A stretch of DNA of 64,000 bases, taken from assembly GCA_947499505.1 (NCBI GenBank), contig CANMOQ010000001.1:1377144-1441143 (forward strand), in the 5' to 3' direction. Positions within the stretch are counted from its first letter, which is position 1. Each line of letters begins with the position of its first letter. The stretch is from an uncultured Erythrobacter sp. (GTDB taxonomy: Bacteria; Pseudomonadota; Alphaproteobacteria; Sphingomonadales; Sphingomonadaceae). Below, one piece after another: positions 25,507-34,472 of this stretch. A model generated the notes under the pieces. That model was not told the origin of the DNA. It saw nothing but the letters and a program-made list of their open reading frames with translations, and did not search any database. The translations under genes and the position numbers were made by a program.

Positions 25507-26826
25507 ATGAGTTTAAATGAGGGAAAAGGCCGGGTGACCGCGCCCGCTGCTGCGCTGTCAAAGCCGCGCAGCGCTGCGCCTGCGTTGTCGCCTCATTTGG
25601 CCGTCAAGCTCGTGTGTCTCGCGCTGCTGCTAGCCGCGCCCGTCTTCGCACTGACCACTTGGCAAGTCGAATATAGCTTCCTCGCGATACGGCATTTGTC
25701 AGCGCCAATCGTTGCCGCCCAGATCATAATCATTGGGCTGGCAATGAGCTCTGGCAGCGAGCCCTTCAAGATTTGGCGCGGGCTCAGCAGGCCGGTCCAA
25801 GTCGCATTTTGTGTGTTCGGTCTGGTAGCATCTGTCGCCACATTTTTGGCCGATGCGGCGCCGTCATTTGCCATCATCGGCTTGCTCGGCACAGGTGTGC
25901 ACTTGCTTTTTTTGGCCGTTTGCTACGAACGCTTTGCTGGAAAGTGGTTTGAGATGCGCGGCCTTGTCCTTTGGTCATTGGCTATTGGTGCAGCTGTCTA
26001 CTTCATAATCGTGTATGGCCTCGCGCTCAGCCAACATGATAATCAAAGCTTTAGCTGGGCTCAGCTCAGCCCCGGCGTTTCCAATATTCGCCAGCTTGGG
26101 TTTTATGGGCTGACCGCCTCAGGGATCGGCGCTGGTCTGTTGGCCATGTCACAGTCTCGTAAAGAAGCGACCTTCGCCTTCATCGTAGCAACACTTGGCG
26201 TGTGGTGTGTTTTCACGAGCGGCGGACGCGCGGCTGCGGGCGGTTTGCTTGCATTGCTTTGTGTTACGGTCCTCTTCTCAAGACATCGTAACGGACTGAT
26301 GCTTTTTGGACAATTGTCGCTTAGCCTCATCTTGGCAATGTTGGCCTCCCTTATTTTTGTGCCCGATCCGCGATGGGGAATCGTTGCGATATTATCGCGC
26401 ATTGATCCGACCTATACTTCACAGTCAGAGTTTAGCAGCGGACGTGTTGATATGTGGATCGAGACATTTCAAGCGGTTCTGGAAAAGCCCGTCTTTGGTC
26501 ATGGTCAGAGCCAGTTCCGGCACAGCATGGACAGCTCATCAGGCTTTTGGAATCACCCACATAATTCCGTGCTTCAGGCGCTTTTCGATTGGGGCTTTAT
26601 CGGCACGGCGGCATTGGCTGTCCTAGCCATCCTGGCTCTTAAACGGACCATGACCGCTCTCAAAACCGACCTGACGTTGGCGCTACCAGCGCTAAGCGCA
26701 TTAACCGGTCTGCTGGCAATGTCATTGCTGGAGGGCTCTTTGTACCACGTTTATCCGACCATGGTCATTCTAACCTGCCTGGCCGTAATCCTTACATCCG
26801 CGTCGCGAGGGATCAGCCATGACTGA
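25507..26826 (+). CDS. O-antigen ligase / polymerase-like membrane protein
   Basis: A 439-residue polytopic protein with about ten membrane segments and a periplasmic loop containing SSGRVDMWIETFQAVLEKPVFGHGQSQFR ... HPHNSVLQALFDWGFIG, the Wzy_C / WaaL signature (conserved Arg and His in that loop). Such enzymes join lipid-linked glycans in the periplasm. ATG 25507 is preferred because GAAGGG lies 6 bases before it; in-frame starts at 25468 and 25474 also exist. It overlaps the PAP2 gene by 8 bases, so the two are probably translated together. No glycosyltransferases are nearby, so the glycan is unknown. Confidence 0.82.
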   Translation: MSLNEGKGRVTAPAAALSKPRSAAPALSPHLAVKLVCLALLLAAPVFALTTWQVEYSFLAIRHLSAPIVAAQIIIIGLAMSSGSEPFKIWRGLSRPVQVAFCVFGLVASVATFLADAAPSFAIIGLLGTGVHLLFLAVCYERFAGKWFEMRGLVLWSLAIGAAVYFIIVYGLALSQHDNQSFSWAQLSPGVSNIRQLGFYGLTASGIGAGLLAMSQSRKEATFAFIVATLGVWCVFTSGGRAAAGGLLALLCVTVLFSRHRNGLMLFGQLSLSLILAMLASLIFVPDPRWGIVAILSRIDPTYTSQSEFSSGRVDMWIETFQAVLEKPVFGHGQSQFRHSMDSSSGFWNHPHNSVLQALFDWGFIGTAALAVLAILALKRTMTALKTDLTLALPALSALTGLLAMSLLEGSLYHVYPTMVILTCLAVILTSASRGISHD

Positions 26827-27910
26827 TACGATCGCAATCCAATCCAACCCGGTCAGCCGCTTTGTTTCCTCTGCGGCCCGCACCATTGGCCGCAGCGAGA
26901 TCGCGATCCTCGCGCTGGCTCTGATCATTTGCTTGTGTGCGAATATCGCCTTGAACAGCGTCGGCGTCACGATCGATTGGGGCAGGGCAATTTTTCTCAA
27001 TAGCCGCTTTGTCACGCTCATATTGATTGTCTTTATCGCCGTCGAATTTGCCCTTCTATTGGTGCGTTACCGTCCCAGCAGCCCGGTCGGATTTTTCCTA
27101 AAAGATCCCCGCGCTCACCCGGCTTATGCGCGGATTCTGCCCGCGTTTTGCATGGTTGTGGCGGTTGGCACGCTGATGCCAGCCTTCAGTTATATCAAAG
27201 GCGCGATCCCTTTGCTCAGCGAATATACCTGGGACCAGACCTTCATCGATTGGGACGCGGCCATTCATGGGACCGACCCTTGGCGCCTTCTACAACCTTT
27301 CCTGGGGTATCCCGAGGTTTCCGCTGCGCTGGGCCACCTTTACCACCTGTGGTTTGCGCTGATCTATATCGGACCGCTTTGCTTTGCGCTTTACGTCACC
27401 GATAAGCAGCTGCGGCTGCGCTTTTTCCTTGGCTATTTCCTCACCTGGACGATCGTCGGAATGGTCGGCGCGATTTCCCTCGCCTCCGTAGGTCCGGTAT
27501 TCTTAGAGCCACTGCTGGGTGATGATCACTTTGCGGAACAAATGGCCTATCTGCACGCCGCAAATGCGGTTCAGACCATCCCCGTTATCGAAGTCCAGCA
27601 GATGTTGCTGGATTGGTATGCGGCCGGTGATTACGGGCTTGGCCGCGGGATCACCGCCATGCCTTCGATGCATGTGGCACTAACATCTCTATACGTCTTT
27701 GCCACTTGGAAAATCGACAAGCGCCTGTGGGCCGCCTTCGCGGTTTTCTGGCTGTTGATCATGCTCGGCTCCGTCCATCTCGCCTATCATTATGCGGTCG
27801 ATGGCTATGTCGCACTGGCCATGGTCGCCGTAATTTGGGCCGCGACAAAGCCGGCTGCGGGCTTCATTTTGAATATCGGGAAATCCCCTGAGACCAGCGC
27901 TGCAACATGA
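26819..27910 (+). CDS. PAP2-family membrane phosphatase/phosphotransferase (Aur1/IPC-synthase-like)
   Basis: A 363-residue membrane protein with the lipid phosphatase/phosphotransferase motifs AMPSMHVA (PSMH at residues 282-285) and SVHLAYHYAVDGY (His324, Asp328). The long N-terminal membrane part and the widely spaced motifs resemble the inositol-phosphorylceramide synthase (Aur1/Ipt1) branch rather than simple phosphatidic acid phosphatases. Sphingomonads carry sphingolipids in the outer membrane, so a role in making a phosphosphingolipid head group, or in recycling a polyprenyl carrier for the coupled ligase, is plausible; neither is shown here. It is coupled to the upstream O-antigen-ligase-like gene by an 8-base overlap. 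Confidence 0.82.
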   Translation: MTDTIAIQSNPVSRFVSSAARTIGRSEIAILALALIICLCANIALNSVGVTIDWGRAIFLNSRFVTLILIVFIAVEFALLLVRYRPSSPVGFFLKDPRAHPAYARILPAFCMVVAVGTLMPAFSYIKGAIPLLSEYTWDQTFIDWDAAIHGTDPWRLLQPFLGYPEVSAALGHLYHLWFALIYIGPLCFALYVTDKQLRLRFFLGYFLTWTIVGMVGAISLASVGPVFLEPLLGDDHFAEQMAYLHAANAVQTIPVIEVQQMLLDWYAAGDYGLGRGITAMPSMHVALTSLYVFATWKIDKRLWAAFAVFWLLIMLGSVHLAYHYAVDGYVALAMVAVIWAATKPAAGFILNIGKSPETSAAT

Positions 27911-28037
27911 CACATTTTTGCATCGCCACCCTTAGGGAAAAAATAAGGTTTCCAGAGTATTCACCATTTTGAGAGAGGCAGTCTTCGTCATCTGGCGTTG
28001 ATATGCAGTGTATGTTTTTGGGCCTAGGGGGCTTGCG

Positions 28038-29564
28038 ATGAGCGCATTCGGTAAAAAAGGTGGCGCAGGCGGAGGTGGTGCCGGTGGGCGTCCCGCGTTT
28101 GGAGTTGCCCGGCCGATGAAAACGGGCGGAAGCGCGGACAAAGGTGGTGAGCAATTCCCGCCTCTTCCCGACGACGAGCCTGAGAAAAAAGAAGAGCCAA
28201 AGCCCGCCCCGGTAAGCACTGGTAATGCCACCGAAGATGCGATGAACCGGCTTGCCGAGCGCGCCGCGAGCGTCAACGAAGGCCCCGGTGAAGAAGGCGG
28301 CTTTGAAGCCAGCGTTCACAAAATCAAAGAGCAAGTGCTTCCGCGCCTGCTGGAACGCGTCGACCCAGAAGCGGCTGCGACGCTTTCCAAAGAAGAGCTG
28401 TCGGAAGAATTTCGCCCTATTATCATGGAAGTGCTGGCCGAACTTAAGGTCACACTGAACCGCCGCGAACAATTCGCGCTGGAAAAAGTTCTGATCGACG
28501 AGCTGCTTGGCTTCGGCCCGCTCGAAGAGCTGCTCACCGACCCAGACGTGTCTGATATCATGGTCAACGGCCCTGATCAGACCTATATTGAAAAAGGCGG
28601 TAAGCTGACCATCGCACCGATCCGGTTCCGCGATGAACAGCACCTCTTCCAGATTGCTCAGCGCATCGTGAACCAGGTTGGCCGCCGCGTCGACCAAACC
28701 ACGCCGCTGGCCGATGCCCGCTTGAAGGACGGCTCACGTGTTAACGTGATCGTGCCGCCATTGAGCCTCAAAGGCACCGCGATCTCCATTCGTAAGTTCT
28801 CTGAGAAGCCGATTACCTTGGACATGCTCAAGGACTTTGGTTCGATGGACGAGAAGATGTGTACGGCGCTGAAAATCGCTGGCGCATGCCGGATGAACAT
28901 CGTCATCTCTGGCGGTACGGGTTCGGGTAAAACCACCATGCTCAACGCTCTGTCGAAAATGATCGACCCGGGCGAGCGCGTGCTGACCATTGAGGATGCC
29001 GCCGAGCTTCGCTTGCAGCAGCCGCACTGGCTGCCGCTGGAAACACGTCCGCCTAACCTAGAAGGCCAAGGCGCGATTACCATCGGTGACCTTGTTAAGA
29101 ACGCCCTGCGTATGCGCCCAGACCGCATTATTCTGGGTGAGATTCGTGGCGCTGAATGTTTCGACCTTCTCGCCGCGATGAACACCGGCCACGATGGCTC
29201 TATGTGTACGCTTCACGCCAACTCACCGCGTGAGTGCCTGGGCCGTATGGAAAACATGATCCTGATGGGCGACATCAAGATCCCGAAACAAGCGATCTCC
29301 ACACAGATCGCCGAATCGGTCGACCTGATCGTACAGGTGAAACGTCTGCGTGATGGTTCACGCCGCACCACCGACATCACCGAGGTTATCGGGATGGAAG
29401 GCGATGTGATCGTGACCCAGAACCTGTTCAAGTTCGAATATCTCGACGAGAGCGAAGACGGTAAGATCCTGGGCGAATTCCGCGCCTCTGGCCTGCGTCC
29501 TTACACGCTTGAAAAAGCGCGTCAGTACGGGTTCGATCAGGCGTATCTTGAGGCTTGCCTTTAA
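28038..29564 (+). CDS. cpaF: CpaF-family secretion/pilus ATPase
   Basis: The hexameric ATPase that powers Tad (Flp) pilus assembly. The 508-residue product has a Gly/Pro-rich disordered N-terminus (residues 5-70), then the N-terminal domain, Walker A GGTGSGKTT at 292-300, the Asp/Glu box LTIEDAAELRL and the His box CTLHANSPREC. AGGGGG 6 bases before ATG 28038 fixes the start; an earlier in-frame ATG at 28008 lacks this. Other tad/cpa genes do not adjoin it, so here it stands apart from its assembly cluster. Confidence 0.94.
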   Translation: MSAFGKKGGAGGGGAGGRPAFGVARPMKTGGSADKGGEQFPPLPDDEPEKKEEPKPAPVSTGNATEDAMNRLAERAASVNEGPGEEGGFEASVHKIKEQVLPRLLERVDPEAAATLSKEELSEEFRPIIMEVLAELKVTLNRREQFALEKVLIDELLGFGPLEELLTDPDVSDIMVNGPDQTYIEKGGKLTIAPIRFRDEQHLFQIAQRIVNQVGRRVDQTTPLADARLKDGSRVNVIVPPLSLKGTAISIRKFSEKPITLDMLKDFGSMDEKMCTALKIAGACRMNIVISGGTGSGKTTMLNALSKMIDPGERVLTIEDAAELRLQQPHWLPLETRPPNLEGQGAITIGDLVKNALRMRPDRIILGEIRGAECFDLLAAMNTGHDGSMCTLHANSPRECLGRMENMILMGDIKIPKQAISTQIAESVDLIVQVKRLRDGSRRTTDITEVIGMEGDVIVTQNLFKFEYLDESEDGKILGEFRASGLRPYTLEKARQYGFDQAYLEACL

Positions 29565-29572
29565 GCGAGTGT

Positions 29573-29594
29573 TCGCGGCCCTCGGCGGCCGCGA
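29573..29594. terminator. candidate hairpin terminator between convergent genes
   Basis: A perfect 8-base GC-rich stem (TCGCGGCC / GGCCGCGA) with a 6-base loop directly after the cpaF stop and before the stop of the convergent small gene. Only a weak T-run (CTCTTT) follows on the + strand, so termination efficiency is uncertain. Confidence 0.5.
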
Positions 29595-29600
29595 GACTCT

Positions 29601-29843
29601 TTAGCCATTCAGTAAAACCGGCAGCGACAGCGTCAGCAGCCCCATGCCCATAATCGCGGACAGCACGAATACGCTCGTCCACGGCACCCAGCCCACTCTT
29701 TCAAGCTGATCGATTGGGCGCTCTTTGCTGCGCCGCCGCTCCATCCACGATGCGAAGCCAGCAAACACCATCAATGCCCCGCCGACAAGCGCGAGGATCA
29801 GCGCGTCGCTGGCAAACAGCAGATCGTGTAAAAACTCCATCAT
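29601..29843 (-). CDS. small two-helix membrane protein, unknown function
   Basis: An 80-residue product with two hydrophobic segments (ALILALVGGALMVFAGFASW and WTSVFVLSAIMGMGLLTLSL) separated by a charged loop (ERRRSKERPIDQLERVGWVP). Not a family I recognise. The frame stays open to 30005, but that extension would overlap the divergent DMT transporter and looks non-coding. I chose the first of two adjacent ATGs at 29843; another at 29876 is possible. Neither has a clear ribosome-binding site. Confidence 0.55.
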   Translation of the reverse strand: MMEFLHDLLFASDALILALVGGALMVFAGFASWMERRRSKERPIDQLERVGWVPWTSVFVLSAIMGMGLLTLSLPVLLNG

Positions 29844-29925
29844 CGCGGGCGCGGCTATAGCCACAGTGCGGTCCATGGCAATGCTACGCTTGTGAAACGC
29901 GGCGATCCGCTTACACGCAAGCGCT

Positions 29926-30837
29926 ATGGATGGTTCGATTGCCCGCCCTCGCCCGATGCTTGCTCTGGGCATTCGACTGATCACAGCAGGCACGCTGGCG
30001 ACCATGGCGATGCTGGTGAAGCTGGCCAGTGAAAAGGGCGTGCATCTGGCCGAGCTGATATTTTGGCGTCAGGCGCTGACCTTCATCGTGATAGCCGCCA
30101 TTCTTTGGGCGACTGGGCGGCTCGCGCAGACCAAGACCAAGCGCATGAGCGCCCATATCCGCCGCGCTGTTACGGGGCTGACCGGCATGTTCTGTGTCTA
30201 TGGCGCGGTGACGTTATTGCCGCTGGCTGAGGCGACCGCGATCAGCTTCACCACTCCGTTCTTCGCGGTAATGATCTCGGTGGTTTTGTTTGGCGAGACC
30301 GTGGGCAAATATCGCTGGGGCGCGGTGATCCTAGGCTTTGCCGGGGTGCTGGTGATCGTGCAGCCCGGCGCATCGGGCATGATCGACCCCATCGGCGCGG
30401 CAGTGGGCTTGGTCGCGGCCTTGCTCGTCGCTTTGATCTCTTTCCAGATCCAAGACCTCAACAAGAGCGAGAATCCCTGGACGATTGTGTTCTGGTTCAC
30501 CGCCATCACCGCCCCGTTTATGGCGCTGTTCGTGCCATTTGTGATCGAACCGCATGATGGCGAAACCTGGGCGATCATCTTTGCCATGGCGGCGGCGGGC
30601 GCGCTCGGGCAAATCCTGCTCACCACCTCGCTGCGCTTCGGCTCTGCGGCGGTGATCATTGTGATGGATTACACCTCGCTGCTATGGGCAACCTTGTATG
30701 GAGTGCTCATTTTCTCCAGCCCGCCATCGGCCAATTTGTGGCTCGGCGCTCCGCTTATCATTGCTGCGGGGCTGCTCATCGCATATCGTGAACGAATGCT
30801 GGCAAGTGGCAAGACAGGTTCATCTGCTGCGAGCTAA
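29926..30837 (+). CDS. DMT-superfamily transporter (EamA domains)
   Basis: A 303-residue protein with ten predicted membrane segments in two EamA repeats (MLALGIRLITAGTLATMAMLVKLAS at the start; LGQILLTTSLRFGSAAVIIVMDYTSLLWATL in the second repeat). It includes LLPLAEATAISFTTPFFAVMISVVLFGE, the repeat signature. Substrate unknown. It is not a close repeat of the DMT protein at 24397-25305 but has the same fold. An entericidin-like gene follows 33 bases later. Confidence 0.85.
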   Translation: MDGSIARPRPMLALGIRLITAGTLATMAMLVKLASEKGVHLAELIFWRQALTFIVIAAILWATGRLAQTKTKRMSAHIRRAVTGLTGMFCVYGAVTLLPLAEATAISFTTPFFAVMISVVLFGETVGKYRWGAVILGFAGVLVIVQPGASGMIDPIGAAVGLVAALLVALISFQIQDLNKSENPWTIVFWFTAITAPFMALFVPFVIEPHDGETWAIIFAMAAAGALGQILLTTSLRFGSAAVIIVMDYTSLLWATLYGVLIFSSPPSANLWLGAPLIIAAGLLIAYRERMLASGKTGSSAAS

Positions 30838-30870
30838 TGAGACAGCGAAACCAAACGAAAGGCAGACATA

Positions 30871-31002
30871 ATGGTCCGCAAAACTCTGATAGCCGCTGCA
30901 ATGGCCGCGCTTACCCTCACCTCCGCCGCCTGCAACACCGTGAAGGGCCTGGGCGAGGATATCCAATCCGTCGGTCAGGCTGGCGAAGACGCGATCGATT
31001 GA
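30871..31002 (+). CDS. entericidin A/B-family small lipoprotein
   Basis: A 43-residue product: a hydrophobic signal (TLIAAAMAALTLTSAAC) with a lipobox ending at Cys21, then NTVKGLGEDIQSVGQAGEDAID, the entericidin signature (C-N-T-V-x-G-x-G-x-D). Entericidins are tiny cell-envelope lipoproteins, described in E. coli as a toxin/antidote pair; single copies in alphaproteobacteria usually have no known role. AAAGG lies 8 bases before the ATG. No second entericidin-like gene is seen nearby. Confidence 0.88.
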   Translation: MVRKTLIAAAMAALTLTSAACNTVKGLGEDIQSVGQAGEDAID

Positions 31003-31019
31003 TAGCTCAGGGCTGAGCC

Positions 31020-31616
31020 TCAGCCTTTTCGGTAAATCAGCATCAAATTGTTCGCGGGCATTTCATAGCGATTTGCGAGCAAGAAACCGTCGTCCTGTGC
31101 GACTTTGTCGATCTTGGCGACTTCGCGAATGCCCCAATCGGGGTTGCGTTCGCGCAGGCCTGCATCAAACGCCAGGTTTGATGGCGCGGGTTCCAAGCCC
31201 ACCTCAAAATACGGTCCGTAAAGGATCAGCGGTGCGCCCTCCTCTAGGACGCGCGCGGCGCCTGCGAATAATCCGAGTGTGGCCGCCCATGGGCTGATGT
31301 GGATCATGTTGATACACAGCATCGCATCCGCATGCTGCGCGTGCCAATCGGCAGGCGCGCTGGCGTCGAGATGGATCGGCACGAGCAGGTTCTCGCCCTC
31401 ATATTCTGAACGATAGGCGGCGATCGATTCCAGAGCCTCCGGCGAAGGATCGCTCGGCTGCCAAGTTAGCTGCGGAAACGCTTCAGCGAAATAGACCGCA
31501 TGTTCGCCGCTGCCGCTGGCCACCTCCAGCACCGTTCCGCCTGCAGGCAGCTCGCGAGCCAGGACATCCGCGATCGCTTCACGGTTGCGCAGTGTCGCGG
31601 GCGCATGCTTCTTCAC
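31020..31616 (-). CDS. DUF938-family SAM-dependent methyltransferase-like protein
   Basis: A 198-residue Rossmann-type methyltransferase-like protein. EVASGSGEHAVYFAEAFPQLTWQPSDPSP is the SAM-binding segment, and LCINMIHISPWAATLGLFAGAARVL with LILYGPY are DUF938 hallmarks. No substrate is known for this family. It lies 3 bases after the acyl-CoA ligase gene on the same strand, so it is probably co-transcribed with it. Confidence 0.85.
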   Translation of the reverse strand: MKKHAPATLRNREAIADVLARELPAGGTVLEVASGSGEHAVYFAEAFPQLTWQPSDPSPEALESIAAYRSEYEGENLLVPIHLDASAPADWHAQHADAMLCINMIHISPWAATLGLFAGAARVLEEGAPLILYGPYFEVGLEPAPSNLAFDAGLRERNPDWGIREVAKIDKVAQDDGFLLANRYEMPANNLMLIYRKG

Positions 31617-31619
31617 CGG

Positions 31620-33170
31620 TCAGTTAACCTGGCGCTCTTGCCCCTCCCAATACGGCGCGCGCAATTGGCGGCGCAGGATCTTGCCCGTCGGATTGCGCGG
31701 CATCACCTCGATCACATCAATGCTCTTGGGCACCTTGAAACCGGCCAGCTGCTCGCGCGCATAGGCGATCACATCGTCGGTATCGACCGTCTGCCCGGGC
31801 TTGGGAACGATGCAGGCCTTCACTGCCTCGCCCCATTTGTCATCAGGCACGCCGATCACCGCCACTTCACCAACCGCAGGGTGGCCGTAAATCGCGCTCT
31901 CAACCTGCGCCGGATAGACGTTCTCCCCGCCGGAGATGATCATGTCTTTGATCCGGTCCTGAATATAGATGTAGCCATCATCATCCATGATTGCGGCATC
32001 GCCGGTATACAGCCAGCCATCGCGGATCGTCTTTTCGGTCGCCTCTGGCAGGTTCCAATAGCCGAGCATGTTGGAGGGGGATTTGACGACAATCTCGCCA
32101 ATTGTGCCGCGCGGCACTTCATTGCTGTTCTCATCAAAAATGCGAATGTCGGTGCCCGGCATCGCGCATCCGACCGAGCGCATCCGCTCATTGCCTTCAA
32201 TCGAGTGATCCTCTGGCCTCAGCATAGTCACCGTGCCGCAGGTTTCCGTCATGCCGAACACTTGCAGAAAACCCGCCTGAGGCATGGTACGCACCGCCTC
32301 TTTCAGCAGCTCTAGCGGCATCGGCGCCGCGCCGTACATGACGTATTTAACGCCGCTGAAATCCACATCTTTGGCGTTCGGGTGCTGGATCACCATTTGC
32401 AAAGCCGCCGGCACGATGAAGGATTGCGTGGCTCCAGCCGCAATGCCTTTGAGGAATTCACCGGGGTCAAACTCTTCCTGGATCAGCGCGCGGATACCGT
32501 TGGCGATCGAGGCGATCACTATGCCTGTGCCGCCAATATGCGCGCAGGGCATGGCGACCAGCATGCAATCATCGGGCCCGGGGCTGTTCCACGGATCGCC
32601 CGCCGCTTTTGAGGTGTTGCGCAAAGCGACCAGCGCCGCATTGCTCAGCTCGGCTCCCTTGGGATTGCCAGTGGTGCCGCTGGTGTACAGCTGAAGCACA
32701 GCATCATCGGGCCCAGACGGGGTGAAGCTGGCCGGAGCAGCTGCCTCAATCGCAGCGTACATCTCTGGCTCTTCGATGATTTTTACCGTCGCTGCGATCT
32801 CTGGCGCAAGCTTGGCGACGACATCGGCAAAGCCGATGCCTGTGATCATCAGCTTCGCGCCGGTGTCTTTCAGAATATAGGCGACTTCTGGCGGGGCGAG
32901 TCGCCAGCCAATCGGGGCCATCACCGCGCCCATGCGCGCCGCGGCCAGGAACATCGCGTAGTAGATCGTGCGGTTTTTGCCGAGCCACGCGATCCTGTCT
33001 CCCTTGGCGATGCCGTTCGCCTCAAACACGGTGATCATCCGGCGGGTCAGATCATCCAGCTCAGCAAATGTTACCGTCTCGCCGTCCTGTTCAAAGGCGG
33101 TCTGGTCCGGGCGTTCGCTGGCCCAATGGGAAACGAATGCATCAAAGGTGCAATGCGCCTGTGCGGTCAC
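31620..33170 (-). CDS. AMP-binding acyl-CoA synthetase (fatty-acid-CoA ligase type)
   Basis: A 516-residue member of the adenylate-forming superfamily. The P-loop-like motif YTSGTTGNPKGAELSN, the VFGMTETCG motif, GWLYTGDAAIMDDDGYIYIQDR and the C-terminal lysine motif PRNPTGKILRRQL are all present. It activates a carboxylic acid, probably a medium- or long-chain fatty acid, to its CoA thioester. GTG 33170 is chosen because GGAGAG lies about 5 bases before it; an adjacent TTG at 33173 would be too close. Together with DUF938 it forms a two-gene unit. Confidence 0.9.
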   Translation of the reverse strand: MTAQAHCTFDAFVSHWASERPDQTAFEQDGETVTFAELDDLTRRMITVFEANGIAKGDRIAWLGKNRTIYYAMFLAAARMGAVMAPIGWRLAPPEVAYILKDTGAKLMITGIGFADVVAKLAPEIAATVKIIEEPEMYAAIEAAAPASFTPSGPDDAVLQLYTSGTTGNPKGAELSNAALVALRNTSKAAGDPWNSPGPDDCMLVAMPCAHIGGTGIVIASIANGIRALIQEEFDPGEFLKGIAAGATQSFIVPAALQMVIQHPNAKDVDFSGVKYVMYGAAPMPLELLKEAVRTMPQAGFLQVFGMTETCGTVTMLRPEDHSIEGNERMRSVGCAMPGTDIRIFDENSNEVPRGTIGEIVVKSPSNMLGYWNLPEATEKTIRDGWLYTGDAAIMDDDGYIYIQDRIKDMIISGGENVYPAQVESAIYGHPAVGEVAVIGVPDDKWGEAVKACIVPKPGQTVDTDDVIAYAREQLAGFKVPKSIDVIEVMPRNPTGKILRRQLRAPYWEGQERQVN

Positions 33171-33260
33171 CAATCTCTCTCCGATTTATCTGTTTTGTTT
33201 ATCGTGCAGTTTACGCACGGCTGCACAGATTTGCCAAGCAGATTGCAGGATTGGCTGGGG

Positions 33261-33710
33261 TCAGCTCCAGCGTCCATTGGCGCGCGCCGCTGGCTCTCGC
33301 ACGATCAGCCAGATCAACAGACCGAGCGGCCCCGCCATCAAAGTCGCGAGCAGGATCGGCACTTGGACGATCCGGGAGATGCCCTTTGCATCGGCATCGC
33401 GGGCGATCCAGATGCCGACAAACAGGTCAAAGGCGAGATAATGCGTCCAGCCAATCGTCACGCCCGCATCGCTGGCAAAGATCGCGCGCACGCCCTCAAT
33501 GGTGTTGAAATTCGCGCCCGCCCCGCTCTCATTGGGCAGCAATCCGGTGAGTACGCCGATCAGCGACACGCCATAGACCAGGCACAGAATGCCGACGCCT
33601 ACATAGAGCACGGCGGCGAGGATTGCCGGGCTGCGCGGCAGAAATGCCAGCGCGATCCAAGCGACAATGGCGAGCAGGTTCACCGCACCAAAAATTGCAT
33701 TCCAATCCAT
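33261..33710 (-). CDS. ABA4-like (DUF4281) membrane protein
   Basis: A 149-residue protein with four hydrophobic segments. The pattern NAIFGAVNLLAIVAWIALAFLPRS and GWTHYLAFDLFVGIWIARDADAKGI ... GPLGLLIWLIVR matches the ABA4-like family, named after a plant protein needed for neoxanthin formation. In bacteria it is often found in carotenoid producers, but its function is unproven. ATG 33710 has GGGAG 8 bases upstream and is preferred over the TTG at 33716. Confidence 0.8.
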   Translation of the reverse strand: MDWNAIFGAVNLLAIVAWIALAFLPRSPAILAAVLYVGVGILCLVYGVSLIGVLTGLLPNESGAGANFNTIEGVRAIFASDAGVTIGWTHYLAFDLFVGIWIARDADAKGISRIVQVPILLATLMAGPLGLLIWLIVREPAARANGRWS

Positions 33711-33744
33711 CGCCAATGCTCCCTTAAGCCCCGGTGGGGCTTGC

Positions 33745-34464
33745 TTAACCTTGCTCGGCCTGCTGCTCGAGCCGTTCGAGACGCTGGCGCCATTCGCGCG
33801 CGGCCCGCTTCATAGCGTCATTGTCATGAATGAACCGCCCGGCCGCCTTACGCATAGCTAGCCCAAGCGCCGCCTCTGACACCACGCGGGCATCGATGGA
33901 GCGATAGGACGCCCATTTCCCGCCCAGCATCGGATCAAGCACAGGACTGGCGATCATCGCCAACTTTTCGCCGACCCTCAAATCATTGGTACGCGGCCCG
34001 CGCAGCAGACCGGGACGCAGGATATCGAGCCGCTTAAAGCCAACTTTGGACAGCGCCGTCTCGGTCTCGCCTTTGACTTTCAGATAGAAGGTTTTGGAGC
34101 GCCAATCGGCCCCGGCAGAGCTGACCATCACCAGATTGGTAATGCCAGCATCCACCGCCGCCTCTGCGGTGGCAAGCACGAGGTCATGATCGACCTTGCG
34201 AAACGCCTCTTCGTCGCGGCCTGATTTCTTCCAGGTGGTGCCCAGCGCACAGATCAAAGTGCGCGGCTTGATCGTCTCAAACACCTCGCCCCATTTGTCC
34301 GGCGTGGCGACATACATTTCCATGCGCGCACCATCAGGCAAAGGAGCCTCGCGCCGCGAAACGCCAATGATGCGTACATCGTCGACATCATTGCTGGTCT
34401 CAATCACACGCCGACCAATCAGGCCGGTCGCACCGACAAGGGCGATGCGGCACACCTCAGACAT
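33745..34464 (-). CDS. NAD(P)H-binding oxidoreductase (atypical SDR, HTATIP2-like)
   Basis: A 239-residue Rossmann protein with the dinucleotide motif ALVGATGLIGRRV near the N-terminus, ALGTTWKKSGRDEEAFRKVDHD and VMVSSAGADWRS, then FYLKVKGETE with the lysine of the atypical SDR group, as in TIP30/HTATIP2-like proteins. Such proteins often act as assembly factors or redox sensors rather than enzymes. ATG 34464 is supported by GAGG 6 bases upstream; a TTG at 34476 overlapping the dgt stop is possible. It follows dgt closely and is probably co-transcribed. Confidence 0.82.
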   Translation of the reverse strand: MSEVCRIALVGATGLIGRRVIETSNDVDDVRIIGVSRREAPLPDGARMEMYVATPDKWGEVFETIKPRTLICALGTTWKKSGRDEEAFRKVDHDLVLATAEAAVDAGITNLVMVSSAGADWRSKTFYLKVKGETETALSKVGFKRLDILRPGLLRGPRTNDLRVGEKLAMIASPVLDPMLGGKWASYRSIDARVVSEAALGLAMRKAAGRFIHDNDAMKRAAREWRQRLERLEQQAEQG

Positions 34465-34472
34465 TCGCCACC

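Noticed and set aside
30871..31002. Entericidin toxin-antidote system
   Set aside because: Only one entericidin-like gene is present; no partner gene was seen in the neighbouring sequence, so a toxin-antidote pair is not supported.
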